Below, piece by piece: positions 8,001 through 17,190 of a stretch of 64,000 bases of DNA. The stretch's first letter is position 1; each line of letters begins with the position of its first letter. Where the stretch lies: the NCBI GenBank assembly GCA_004565275.1, contig SDOX01000005.1, forward strand, positions 966,765 to 1,030,764, in the 5' to 3' direction. The translations under genes and the position numbers were made by a program. A model generated the notes under the pieces. That model saw only the letters and a program-made list of their open reading frames with translations. It did no database searches and had not been told where the DNA came from. This stretch comes from Nannochloropsis salina CCMP1776. Taxonomy: Eukaryota; Sar; Eustigmatophyceae; Eustigmatales; Monodopsidaceae.

Positions 8001-10191
8001 CCCTTCCGCCCCTCCTTCCCCGTCCTCCCCGGGCCCCTCGGCCCCGACCCGGTCTTCCACGCGTCGAGTTCAGCCGACCGCCCGAGGATACAAAGCCTTG
8101 CAGCATTTTCCATATACGCGGCAGATTGGCATAGGCATTCTTTGTGTGCCGCTCGAACACCTGATGGTAGTTCTGCACCAGGTCTTCAAGTTCCGAGAAA
8201 TCCAAACACACGTCCACGGCCCCGCGGTCCCCCTCCAGTTCCACTAGCACTCGGTGAACAAGCGCATTCGCCGCACCCGCGAACATTTGTGCGCTGCTTT
8301 CACTCATCGTGGAATGCATACGCATGTACGTAATAAAGCTCTCCCGCAAATCTTCAGCCAGCACCGTGGACGACCGAGGCCGCCGCTTCCTGTGCCCGCT
8401 TCCACCGGCACCGCTTGCCATGCTTTGTTCATCATCGAGCCTGACACCATCCCCGACGGCATGCGCCGCGGACAACAACAAATTTCCTCCTGTCAAGGCT
8501 CTTGTGTCCATGCTACCGCCTCCAGCACCACTATCACCAGGACTGCCGTCGTTGCCGCCCAAGCTTCCGCCAGTGTGATTGCGATCACTAAGCGGAGGAA
8601 GGTCACTGTTAGACTGACTGTGCGGTCCGGCCAGAGAGATCCGATCCTTTTTCTTGGCGGCGCCCTCATAAAATCGAGGATTAAGCGTGACTTTCCTCCC
8701 CGAGGTGGTAGTCGTCGTCGTCGCCATCCCTCCCCCCGACTCGAGCGCGGGCTGTTTCTGCTGTGCGAGGCGCGTGGATTCCGACAGGAGGGCCAAGGCG
8801 GCCGAATCGCGAGCTTCACGAATAGCAGCCATCAAATTTAGAATCATTTCATTCACACTGAAGTCGTCCGCCTCCTCCAGGGCGTAAAGAGACTTGAGCC
8901 GAGCAGCCGAAGCAGTGGCAACGTCCACTTGCTCCCTCTTCTTCCGCGCTACCAGTTGTGCCATGCGAGGCCCGTATTTCTGCGTGACAAAGCGGATCGA
9001 GGAGGTATGAGGGTCGAAGGCCTCAATGAACCCCCGGGAGTTTCGCCTGTACGGATCCACCGACGGGTCGTGCAGGGCCTCGTTCAACACGTGCACTGCT
9101 TCCTCGACCCCGCGCTTGGAGAGGTAACCGGTCACGGTGCTTTGGATCTCGACGGCAGTGATTTCCACGTCCACGTCAGAGAGAGCATCCTCGATTTCCT
9201 CTTCCGTGTCTGACAGCTGCGTCGGGGAGAGCAGCTCAGGGAAAAAATCCTTTACAGCTTTGGCCAGTAATGTTTGTATGTTCGTCACGTTTCTTCCAGC
9301 GCTCTGGGATTTTTCCAACTCGAGGCACTTCTTCCGCAATGCTTCCACTTCGTCGTCGCTGGTCCTGTTGCCGTCGCTTATACCGTTGGTATTCGTTTGA
9401 CCTTGCGCGGCCATCAACCCTGCGAGAGCGTGTTGCAAAGCCATGACTTCCTGCTCTTTGCTCTGACAGTGGTGTAGGAGCTGCTCGGCACTCTTCGTGA
9501 TGGAACTCGAGCCGGTGGCCAGTAAGGGCTCAAAGAGCTCACCGATACGTTCAGATGAGAGCGATTGTGATGGGAGAGAAAGCAGGTTGCTGATAGCGGC
9601 TGATCCAGCGTTGCAGCCTGGCCCTCCAGTCGCCATGCCGCCGGTGCTGCTCTCAGTGGTTCCCGCCACCGGATTGACGGGAGCATTCAAAAAGGCAGCT
9701 CCTCCCCCTGCAGTCTGCATCATTCCGATCCGAAAAGTAGGCGGTAGTCCAAGGGAAGTGTTTCCCGTCGCCCCCGCCCCCGGCGCAGGTGTATACAAAG
9801 TTGGAACCACGCTCATGCCTCCATAAGGGTCGGTTAAAGAGACGCAGGAGCCGGTCGCGAAGTTGGCCGGAGAAATCTCAGGTAAGGCTCCTGGTGGCGT
9901 ATACTGTAAAGAGGGTCCAGATTTTAAGACAGCGAGGGCGTCTGTTGGGTCGAGAATTGCTGACGCTTGATTGCGGAAAATGTTGCTCGATGATTTTGTT
10001 TCTTGCTCAACATCACATATTTGCTCGTCTGCACCTGCTTGCTGCCCAAAATTTCTAGCGTCATGTAGTTCTTGATTTTGCCAATTTTGTTGTGCTTGTT
10101 GGTGTTGTTGTTGATGCGGTATCTCGTCCGCTATTTTTTTGTCGAAGAGGTTGCTTTGAGTAAGCTCCGGGATCACTGCATCATCTTCCAT
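5023..10191 (-). CDS. Giant Q-rich nuclear-type protein with four copies of a ~90-residue module
   Basis: A single exon of 1,722 codons starts at the ATG at 10191. I do not recognise the protein as a whole. Residues 1-300 are Q/G/S-rich with a Leu-heptad stretch. Residues 310-500 are helical and charged. A module of about 90 residues then occurs four times, at about 613-702, 869-968, 1167-1263 and 1633-1721. It has the pattern F-x2-(W/Y)-M, an A/V-x2-N-x-(V/F)-L helix, a long acidic helix and a C-terminal aromatic helix; TFWRHF is shared by copies 2 and 3. Between copies 1 and 2 lie a Gly-Arg stretch with AT-hook-like RGRPGRGRG (about 705-735), a long Asp/Glu run and a second basic patch. Q-rich tracts fill about 1270-1320 and 1430-1600. 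The composition suggests a nuclear DNA- or chromatin-associated regulator (inference). The modules recall the helical core-binding domain of tyrosine recombinases, but no catalytic domain is present. Confidence 0.85.
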   Translation of the reverse strand: MEDDAVIPELTQSNLFDKKIADEIPHQQQHQQAQQNWQNQELHDARNFGQQAGADEQICDVEQETKSSSNIFRNQASAILDPTDALAVLKSGPSLQYTPPGALPEISPANFATGSCVSLTDPYGGMSVVPTLYTPAPGAGATGNTSLGLPPTFRIGMMQTAGGGAAFLNAPVNPVAGTTESSTGGMATGGPGCNAGSAAISNLLSLPSQSLSSERIGELFEPLLATGSSSITKSAEQLLHHCQSKEQEVMALQHALAGLMAAQGQTNTNGISDGNRTSDDEVEALRKKCLELEKSQSAGRNVTNIQTLLAKAVKDFFPELLSPTQLSDTEEEIEDALSDVDVEITAVEIQSTVTGYLSKRGVEEAVHVLNEALHDPSVDPYRRNSRGFIEAFDPHTSSIRFVTQKYGPRMAQLVARKKREQVDVATASAARLKSLYALEEADDFSVNEMILNLMAAIREARDSAALALLSESTRLAQQKQPALESGGGMATTTTTTSGRKVTLNPRFYEGAAKKKDRISLAGPHSQSNSDLPPLSDRNHTGGSLGGNDGSPGDSGAGGGSMDTRALTGGNLLLSAAHAVGDGVRLDDEQSMASGAGGSGHRKRRPRSSTVLAEDLRESFITYMRMHSTMSESSAQMFAGAANALVHRVLVELEGDRGAVDVCLDFSELEDLVQNYHQVFERHTKNAYANLPRIWKMLQGFVSSGGRLNSTRGRPGRGRGARGGRGRRGGRGPGRRFSVARELVEAVQDEEEDDEDDEDEDDDDSVSSDDEESRKRIKVDGPEDLEQRPAPQHEEDDDDEYDLRGVIFGLPPKPRPRRYGRRRKRGGYQGTGSSFPGGLLSRAGALANGGTGGGAAGYMGGKRPSTPMMVNEEIRMGFLGWMALNTCNRGSSLNTIVRSVNNFLARSLPRLPRYENMSEGGSRSLDIESLRGLLERSEAELTAEVARGTNQSLRTFWRHFMNFLRDSSGEGDMEYFVTTGEQLDADVVPVGVPGSGAYRRVADSEKEGGLRGSPDGSGAAEEDSLGMTSHAGKYLRVPKEGVNGLNGGGGMFDAEDKRMRRKKRGFPDPQASTHDTESRSVIPEKRRLSSVPCRFRGGSNGDGMKGEGVNDRPTDSLNQNEDLDVPFMASAQMQQRSLPSSRAITGFTAINLPNMASASTIRRQQGMVMDCNAREGFTEWMKTNTKMQPVSMTTAMRTANRVLFSMLLLHPQPNTSLDRAEMSLEQIRVFVDEYYQDFLAEVGRTANVSVKTFWRHFIRFLSGDNAVREFNNDLSMSLQQQQHQHNLELYEQQQALQQAQQHVLDQVHKQQHKQEKKLHEHGRGAVELASSHSISLNATSASATDPSSSLSLPSSASASLLAGVEGKSGRTGEVFASHGVDPILAASTPAHVTSRTSSVSAHQSYKAPSSSDAKRGSVENAEVACAFEPQPQNPNVIKQQQESSSSSSSPPPLQLSQQEQQQPQLHQSSQTLLLHQQQQQQQQQPQEVQQYHQQLRYQQQQQQQHWAAHLHPSPQQYAAYFYLQQQHQQQQQQEHQKEQKQQTQNQQQHLQQQPQQQTLLLHQRQQQHQHQHQGEQEQERQEHQQQQLPRQHQQHLQEGHHRHNAQDLPFHYHALIQSDGVAQMTSARGACSGQQTVIDQLLVDRFEAYMGELGFFNQPQIWTVVRDVVTVIRGIMEPAGEHIFLRSPQAVTEFFDRHFAHPLVVANVQNLKHFYEFCRSIAP
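5400..5900 (-). repeat. CAA/CAG-rich (poly-Gln) coding microsatellite
   Basis: On the minus strand this part of the giant gene is mostly CAA and CAG codons mixed with CAT/CAC. It encodes long Gln and Gln-His runs. A second, shorter tract lies at about 6240-6375. Mixed codons and His interruptions suggest slow expansion rather than a pure repeat. The plus-strand frames rich in Val or Leu here are shadows. Confidence 0.85.
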
Positions 10192-11353
10192 TGCGCGCGC
10201 GGGCAGAATAAAAAGTTTGCCTGCTTCCCTTCTTTACAGCGCCCACTTTTGAGTGGACGGCTGTAGACTTGTAAAAAAATTCGGGAATAGGTAATTTGAT
10301 GTTCAGGTGATTCAGTGAGTCGCAACGCTAGCCCCACCTCCTTCCTCTGAAGGCTTTTAAAAGATAAGCGGAAGCTGTTTAAGCGGAAACGCAATAGCTC
10401 TCACTTCTTGTTGGTGCTCTCCGCATCACAATTACCAGTAATTTTCACTCCATGACATGTTGACATGAGGTGTGTGCTTCATCCATGGCATGTTTGAGAG
10501 GGATTCGCGATTGTCTCTCGCAATTATCTTCATTTTTGGTGCGCTCTTTTTTTTTTCCATCGCTGGTGGGTAGTAGCCTCTTTTCTTTTCTGCCTCTCGG
10601 GCTAAACATTCACCTCACCCACATCGCATTAAAAAGAGCACGGAATGGACACCAAAGCTACTCTACGGGTGAAATTCGAGTGGGTCAAAGAATTGAAAAT
10701 GGGAGGCTCGACATTGAATTTCCCCGCTTGATTGGGTGTTCATCAGGTCAGAACAAAGGCTCGTCAGATTTTTCTTTTCCAACCATTTCAACGACCTCGC
10801 TCGGTTGGCGCAGGGCTCTGCAAGATCCGGGCACTACGGGCACTGGCAAACAACCTGCAACTTTGCGACACAAAGATATGCAGCACCCGTATGGTTCTTC
10901 CAACATTTCTACGGCTGAATTCGTCTTATGCTCGGTCGCACTTCGACAGTTGTCAGCAAATCCCGTTGTGATGACGGGGATGAATGGATGGGAGGCGCGG
11001 CCGGGGGATCTTCGCTAAAAAGAACCGATGCACCAGCACGCGCGTGTTGTAGACCTGATATGACATACGTTTGTCTTGAACATGAAAATCATGGCTTCCT
11101 TGTTCTTTTTCAGGCCTTCGGTCCCATTCTTTTGGTTTTGGTACCGTACGTTGGAGAATTAGAGCCTAAACATAATGACTATATGTTCTCTTCGCAATGT
11201 ATTAAATCGCTCAGATACACATGTATGATTTTGAACGACATAAAAACAAGAATGCTCCCTTTTGGGTGGGAAAAAAATGCGAAAACAGCAAAAGATCTCT
11301 GGTGTGGTGCTTATTTTCACCGAAAAAATTAACAGATTTTCAGGAGGGCCCAT
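10192..11353. other. Intergenic, upstream of the giant Q-rich gene
   Basis: This is the 5' flank of the giant gene and the 3' flank of the TMEM115 gene. It contains several short frames, the longest being 182 codons on the plus strand at 10470-11018. None shows a family motif. Nothing else is seen. Confidence 0.5.
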
Positions 11354-13261
11354 TCAAACATCGGCCGTGGTCTGCGCCGCTTCATCAACTGTTCTTGAAG
11401 CCACGTTAAGTTTGGAAACTTCCTTTTCTTTCGCTGCTATGCTATGAAGGCGTGTCTCAAGTGCCTGGAGGGCCTACAATATAGTTTGGAGACAGGGCAT
11501 GGGAGTATCGTGAGCCTGAAAAGTTGCGTTGGAAACAACAGCAACACACCTGAAACAAACACCTCTCCATCATGAACGAGGGGAGAGTATTTTCTTCCAT
11601 ATGTACCGCAAAATTACTGACAAGATGTGACAACTTTCCTATGTGCAACATTTGAAATACCTTAATCTTTCTTCGTTCTGTCACTGAATCAGTCTTTGAA
11701 AGATTTTCAGGGGTTTCCCTGTGAATATTGCATCTCTGATTCTGTAGACAATGATTTTGAACGTCGTTGCTGGCCCGGCTTGTAAAAGAGTCTTTCCCGA
11801 GCAATAAGTTCTCCTCTTCCGCTATTAAATTCGACGCCATGGCGAGCTTGTTTGTGTACGAAAGGGTAAGAATTATGTGTTGGCGTCGGCAAATATATAT
11901 GTGTAAGGATATATATGCGTTGTCTCAAGCGCATCGCACAAATGTGCCTTCGCCATCACGAACCACAAAGAGCATGAAAGGGTACCGGATAGATCGAATG
12001 ACGAAGAGTATGATGGGGTTTTGACGTGTTATCGACCCTACCTCTCGCTCTTTGCATTGTCCACAGAGAGCCAAGACACCATAGCAGAAGTCGAACACTG
12101 GTCGCAAATAAGGACGTGAAAACTAGAGACGAGTTGGATAAGTGGATCCATGAGTTGGCTACGACTTCCCTAGCATTTCTGAACCTATCTGCGTGTTTAT
12201 GTACTACGCAAAACACATATGAGACGTGCACTATGCCTTTTCCAATCTTCTTCCCTCCAGATGGCTGACAGAAAGAGCACACTTACACTAGGGAACAAGT
12301 TGACCAATTGGAAATCCTCGGACGTGTCCCCGACGGAGCCATCGCTGTTGTGCTGGAAAAATCGGAGGTATAACCATGACACAGCGAAAGAGCAAGCCAG
12401 GAGGGGGAAATCCATTGTCATGCTTCCCGCTACTGCAAACCGAATTGGAAGGAGCGCGCGGAGAAGCGCCGAGACACAGAAAAATGTGAAGGGCAGCTGC
12501 TGCATGCAGAAGGACGGGAAAACGCCGCGACAAAAATTCGGAGGTGAGAGAAAGGCCTCCGTGGGCACTTTCTGGGCTGTAAGAATAAAGTAGGCCATCA
12601 AAATAGGACCATAGCCGTAAATTTGGGTGAAAAACAGGGTTTCCCACCGAGTGACGACATAAAACATGAAAACCAAAACGCTCGTGCATAAAGCTGAGCC
12701 CACTGCGGCTATAATTGTCAGCGCCGCCAGCCGGACAGGTTCAAGTAAGTCCTCTAAAGGGCCGATGCGGCTCACAAGCCATATCAGAACCAGTAAGTCA
12801 AGCGACACTTTAAGGCCTGAAGTCTCTGTGAATGCGCTCGTAAGAGTTGTCCAGATGAAGAAGTCTGTGCGCGTTGAGTACATTAGGGGATTGAGGTTGG
12901 CTTCAGTTACAGCGCTTATCAGGCTTGCAAAGGGAGATTCACGGTCGATTTATCACAATAGTGACAACCTCAAACATCGAATGTGGCTGCGGGCATTTTG
13001 TCGTTGATATCTTTCATCAGTTGCAGCAACGAACCAGAAAGCTTAGCCAGAGCACAAAAATGATACGCACAGCTTAAACTCGAGCAAGCATCGTACCTCA
13101 ATTGATGGCAGACTTTACTTACTGTTCATATACGTGTTGCCCAAGACAAGAGGAAGCGCCATGCCTACACCTCCAGGACTAAAGGCCATTGCTGAATATG
13201 CGATAATAAGAGCCGTCGCTGTTCCAAATACAAGGCCCGATCGGCTCATTTTCGTTGCCAT
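11354..13261 (-). CDS. TMEM115: TMEM115-like Golgi membrane protein
   Basis: Five exons fit by phase: 13261-13123, 12900-12287, 12122-12042, 11846-11661 and 11473-11354. They give 379 residues against about 351 in human TMEM115. The first exon is hydrophobic and ends at TYMNT. Exon 2 carries the family start of the rhomboid-like fold (TRTDFFIWTTLTSAF), several membrane helices and the hallmark SWLYLRFFQ followed by EDFQLVNLFPS. Exon 3 supplies LRPVFDFCYGVLALCG, the segment that follows FFPE in the family. The last exons rebuild the conserved tail ERRKIKALQALETRL. TMEM115 proteins are rhomboid-like, catalytically dead Golgi proteins implicated in retrograde Golgi-to-ER traffic. No rhomboid GxSG serine motif is visible, as expected. 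Exons 1-3 are firm; exon 4 is the least certain. Confidence 0.87.
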
Positions 13262-15309
13262 CAGCTTTAAACTTTATGATTTACGGGAGGATTGATAGGA
13301 CCACGGGTTTGAGGGCTTTCAGCGAGAGATGGGCCCTGATGATTATGAGAGGCGCGAGGAATGTGAGCTGCTTGAGGGCTTGACCATCGTTATGGGTGAT
13401 GGTGAATGACAACCAATGAAGTGTATCGGGACATGGTGGCTGTTCCGCAAGCAAAAACTCATGTCCCGTGTGGAAGAGACATGAAGTGCTGCAAGGCAAC
13501 TCCCCCAAAGGGTAACGGCACAGAAGAGGCCGCTCGCTCGCTGTTGCACACCGCAGTCCCTGCGCGCAGCTCAGACCGATGGCCTGTCTGAGAAGCCCAG
13601 TTATCCCAAAGAGCAGTATTTTCATGAGTGCTTTGTCAATGGACACCCACTTTGCACTTCGTCGGAAACTCGTCTGCCCGGCAGAGCAGAATTGGGACAA
13701 CTCAGTTGACCACACGCGAGACTGACCTCCCGCCCTTCACAAAGCACGTCGGACGCCTCTTTCATAGACTTGGAGCGGGTGGACTAAAATATTTGAATAA
13801 TACAACCAATGAAAAATACGATATTAAATCTTGCACTGCTGCTTCTATAGCAATATTGCTTCTTTTTGAGCTCTTTAAATACCATGCAAATGATTTTTAC
13901 CTTGATTTCAGGGGGTGTACCTCGAATCGGAGAGAAGCATTTTTAAGCTTTATCCATCTTTCGATCAGCTTTCAAGACGTGAAATTCACTTCGTTTATTT
14001 CTTTTCTGTGGTCCCCGGACAGCATTGACGTCTTTTGCCTTTGTTGTTTGGTAACGTTGCATATGCATCCATAGCACGGCCTCCCCTGATGGTCAAATCG
14101 CATTAGACCTATTTTTGAGTCTGTCATTCAATCAAGATGAATTACCCAAACATTTGTTTGATGTGAGACTGGATCCATTCACTGATTCATCTTCTCCACC
14201 ATTGTGGAACTCAAGGAAGACGAGTCGGACTTTGCCCAGAACACTGTGAGCCCCGCATTCAACTTTTCGGACGCGCAAGCCCCTCCGAGACGAGGAATGG
14301 TAGGCGTCTTACTAGAAGGCCCTTTATTTGAACCCTTTTAGTGAGTCAAGACTGGACGTTATCCCAGGAAATGTTCTCCGAAAAAGCATCATGCTTCTCG
14401 TGGATGTTTTTCATTATCAAGTAGCGATTCCCGCTTGTAAGAAAATACGAGGTGCAAGAGTACGAAACGGAGAATGCACCCGTCAAAAACAAAAGTTGCC
14501 ATGAATTTCCATGTGCGTGCTTTAGGAAAGACTCTCAGCTCTACCATATATTTTAAAGCGTCAATTGATTATGGCGCTCCCCACGACTTTAGGTTAAATG
14601 ATTTACCCACACCATTGACCGCGTAAAACGCGAGTAAAACGGTAGGGTTCATAAAAGAGGAACACAGTGTACCCTTCACATTTATGAAGCTAAGGTATTG
14701 TCGAATTTTCTCGGTCGGGTCGAGAGTGAGAAGGCTGTCTTTGGACCTCGTTGACTTCTGCAGCTCGGATCTTGCCGGTTACACCATGACGTGGGAATGG
14801 TCTGCACATGTTTTCCACAAGACAGAGAGTCACAACCCCTGAAAAGATCTTCTGAAGTGCGCAGAATCACAAGTGTCTATTATTTTATTTGCGAGGCATC
14901 CTTCGCATCGTCGGTTGCACAACCACGAATGGCGGGGACTTGGAAACTCGGGAGGGCTGGAAGGGCGCACGGAAAGCAACGTGGACGGCGGCGACCACTC
15001 GCACATTCGTCAGATTGAAGCTGGTCAGCAAGGTATTTTTTAACTTTCCGCACGCGCATTGAACACCAGGGATATATTTTGAAATTAAAAATACGGTTGA
15101 GTTCCTGTACTTGTTTCGGGCTGGCACCGGCGCGCTCCATCGAGGTAGGTCTACATGACAGGAAAAGCTGACATTCAATAAGCGCCCCCATGGTATATCA
15201 GGTGTGAGGCCAGCGAATCCTTTCTTATATTTTACTACCCTCCTTAGGTCCCAGGGCCACCCGAATTGCCCATACCCCCTTTACTCAATTCTTCTTCATT
15301 TTTATAAGC
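13262..15309. other. 2-kb divergent intergenic region
   Basis: It separates the divergent TMEM115 and Mpv17 genes and is longer than most gaps here. Overlapping antisense frames of about 145 codons occur at 13281-13715 (-) and 13628-14074 (+). Neither shows a motif, and they cannot both be genes. The middle, 14080-14700, is AT-rich and has no long frame. A small RNA gene cannot be excluded by eye. Confidence 0.45.
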
Positions 15310-16180
15310 ATGGCCTCGAGTTACATTCGGCGCCACCCGATGCTTTGTAAAGCAGTCCTCCCCGGCACCTTGGCGATTGCTTGTGGGGACGTACTATGCC
15401 AGCAACTTGAAGGCAAAAAAGAGATTTGCAAAGAGCGGACAGCCCGCATGGCGCTCACTGGGGCTGTTCTTGTGACTCCACTTTCTTTTTACTTGGGGTC
15501 CAAAATAGATCGTGTTGTCCCGAAAGGTGAGTTGGTGCGAGGACATGGAATGAGTATAATGTAGCATCTCAACGCGGACGATAGCTCACTTTTGGTTGAT
15601 TCATCTCTCACAAAGCTGTCGATGGATGTCATCGAGGGCTCACAACTCCCGTTACCTGCTTTCGTGCGCATGCTATTGTGCGTCTCGAACGTGAGTTTAT
15701 GAAGGCCTTTCCAATCTTCTCTCGCATGCATCTACAGTTGACACTGCCGCCGCGACACTCGCCAAATCCGGCCTCAACGCTGCATGCTCGGTAATTTTTA
15801 TCATCGGCAGCTTTTGTGGAAACAATCTTCTACAAGGCCGTGGCCTGGATGTACTGCGCGCTCAGCTTCGGGAGCGGCTTTTACCGACATATGCAGCCGG
15901 TCTCGCGTACTGGTCCGGAGCAAATCTGTTGCTCTTCTCGGGCCTGGTGCCGCAAACAGTGCCGGCAACGGTGGTCTTTTCAATAGTATGGAATGTCAAG
16001 ATGAGCAGTGCCTTGAACAAGAAGACTCCAGAAGCTGAAGCTGCCCTGGCCCGGGAGAAAGCATCCTTGGGCCGGAGGGGATGGGGCGGCGTCCAGGCGC
16101 TGGGGCCGGTCCAGCAGGAGATGAACAGGAGCAGTAGGAAGAATCAACAGGCCAATCCGTCGAGCTGTGGCCTGCATTAG
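15310..16180 (+). CDS. Mpv17/PMP22-family membrane protein
   Basis: Exons 15310-15526 and 15738-16180 give 219 residues. The intron (GTGAGT...TACAG) splits a Gly/Val codon cleanly. The N-terminus has the family opening YIRRHPMLCKAVLPGTL followed by GDVLCQQLE. Next come MALTGAVLVTPLSFYLGSKID, then the signature YWSGANLLLFSGLVPQTVPA and VFSIVWNVKMSSALNKK. Members are four-helix proteins of mitochondrial inner, peroxisomal or vacuolar membranes thought to form channels; Mpv17 itself supports mitochondrial DNA maintenance. The usual Trp-Tyr motif between helices 2 and 3 is not obvious. The 60-residue C-terminal tail is hydrophilic, Arg/Gln-rich and unlike the family. Organelle location cannot be decided from the sequence. 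Confidence 0.88.
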
Positions 16181-17190
16181 AACGTATATATGGGCGAGCT
16201 ATTGAATGCAACGCCTCGCCCGGTGAGACGCGCGGTCCGGCTCGGTCGGCGTGTTGCGGTGTACCAATAAACTTTGGATAGGGGAAAGCAAATTGTTTTT
16301 TATAAGTTAGAAAAAAACCTTCATTTGGAATACGAGTGCATCCTGCAGCTAAGTCTGCTCGTATCGAGCGCAATGGCGATTGCAAGCTTCACGGGCGTTA
16401 CATCCGCGGGCGGTTTGATGCAAGGCCATCCCCTAGTGTAGGACGATTGGTTTCGAGAGTATAGGGAGATAGCTAAAATACCCAATTTTGTGACCACGTA
16501 GTCAGATGCCTGCAAAATTCACATGCTCTGCATCGACGTGGACAACTGTGTGCTGTGCGGAGTTGAGGGAATGGTTCGGCTGCCTCGATCCGCAGGCTTG
16601 CTTACACGATCTTTCTGGCCAGAGCTATAAAAGTAATATCAACACCAATGTTAACCCCTTCACATCTATGTGAGTAGGGAGTGTTCAACCACTGTCGCAT
16701 GTAATATCAACACCAATGCTCATCCCTTCACGCATATGTGAGTAGGGAGGGTTCAACCATTGTCGCCGGGCAGGCAAGTACGGATACGCGTGCAGGTGCC
16801 CCTCGATCACTTTTTCTTTTTCTCCTCTGTCATGTATGTAAATGCATATTTCAGACGACGTCTTTGACCTAGTCTTATGTATGAGTACATGCGGACCATC
16901 GGCTCGGCCTCTGCTCTGGGCCTTAGAAACTGAACTTCAGTAAAAAGCAAACACTGTCTAGCTATCTGTCGGGCAGGCCAACCTTACGGGAGGCATAATG
17001 GTATCCCCCCGTGTGTGCGCTGTGATATATACATCCTGTATCGACAACTCTTTTCACCACTAGCCGTCCTTTCCGTCCCCTTTGCTTGCTCCAAAAGCGA
17101 CCCGGAAGCTCGGCACCCGCTGACCGAACTCCCAGCGACTCCACCGAGCCCCAGCGGCTCGAGGTCCTGCGACACGCCTGCACGACCTCG
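16181..17190. other. Convergent intergenic region with tandem repeat
   Basis: This gap lies between the Mpv17 gene and the 3' end of the phosphatase gene. It should hold both 3' UTRs. It contains the two-unit tandem repeat at 16633-16768, listed separately. No coding signal is seen. Confidence 0.55.
16633..16768. repeat. Tandem duplication, 2 x 68 bp
   Basis: Two adjacent copies, 16633-16700 and 16701-16768, each start GTAATATCAACACCAATG. They share CCCTTCAC, TATGTGAGTAGGGAG and GTTCAACCA in the same spacing, with a handful of substitutions. They lie between two convergent genes. Each unit carries a small imperfect palindrome around CACATNTATGTG. Confidence 0.9.

Noticed and set aside
5023-10191. 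Giant protein as an active tyrosine recombinase or mobile element
   Set aside because: The modules resemble only the core-binding domain; the catalytic Arg-His-x-x-Arg-Tyr domain and terminal repeats are not seen.
10470-11018. 182-codon plus-strand frame
   Set aside because: Its composition is irregular, without motif or splice support; it lies in the 5' flank of the giant gene.
11956-12282. 108-codon frame following TMEM115 exon 2
   Set aside because: The splice at 12287 to 12122 in another frame rebuilds the conserved TMEM115 segment, so this frame is mostly intron.
13281-14074. Two ~145-codon frames on opposite strands
   Set aside because: They overlap antisense, have no recognisable domain, and sit in a promoter-type gap; coding is not supported.
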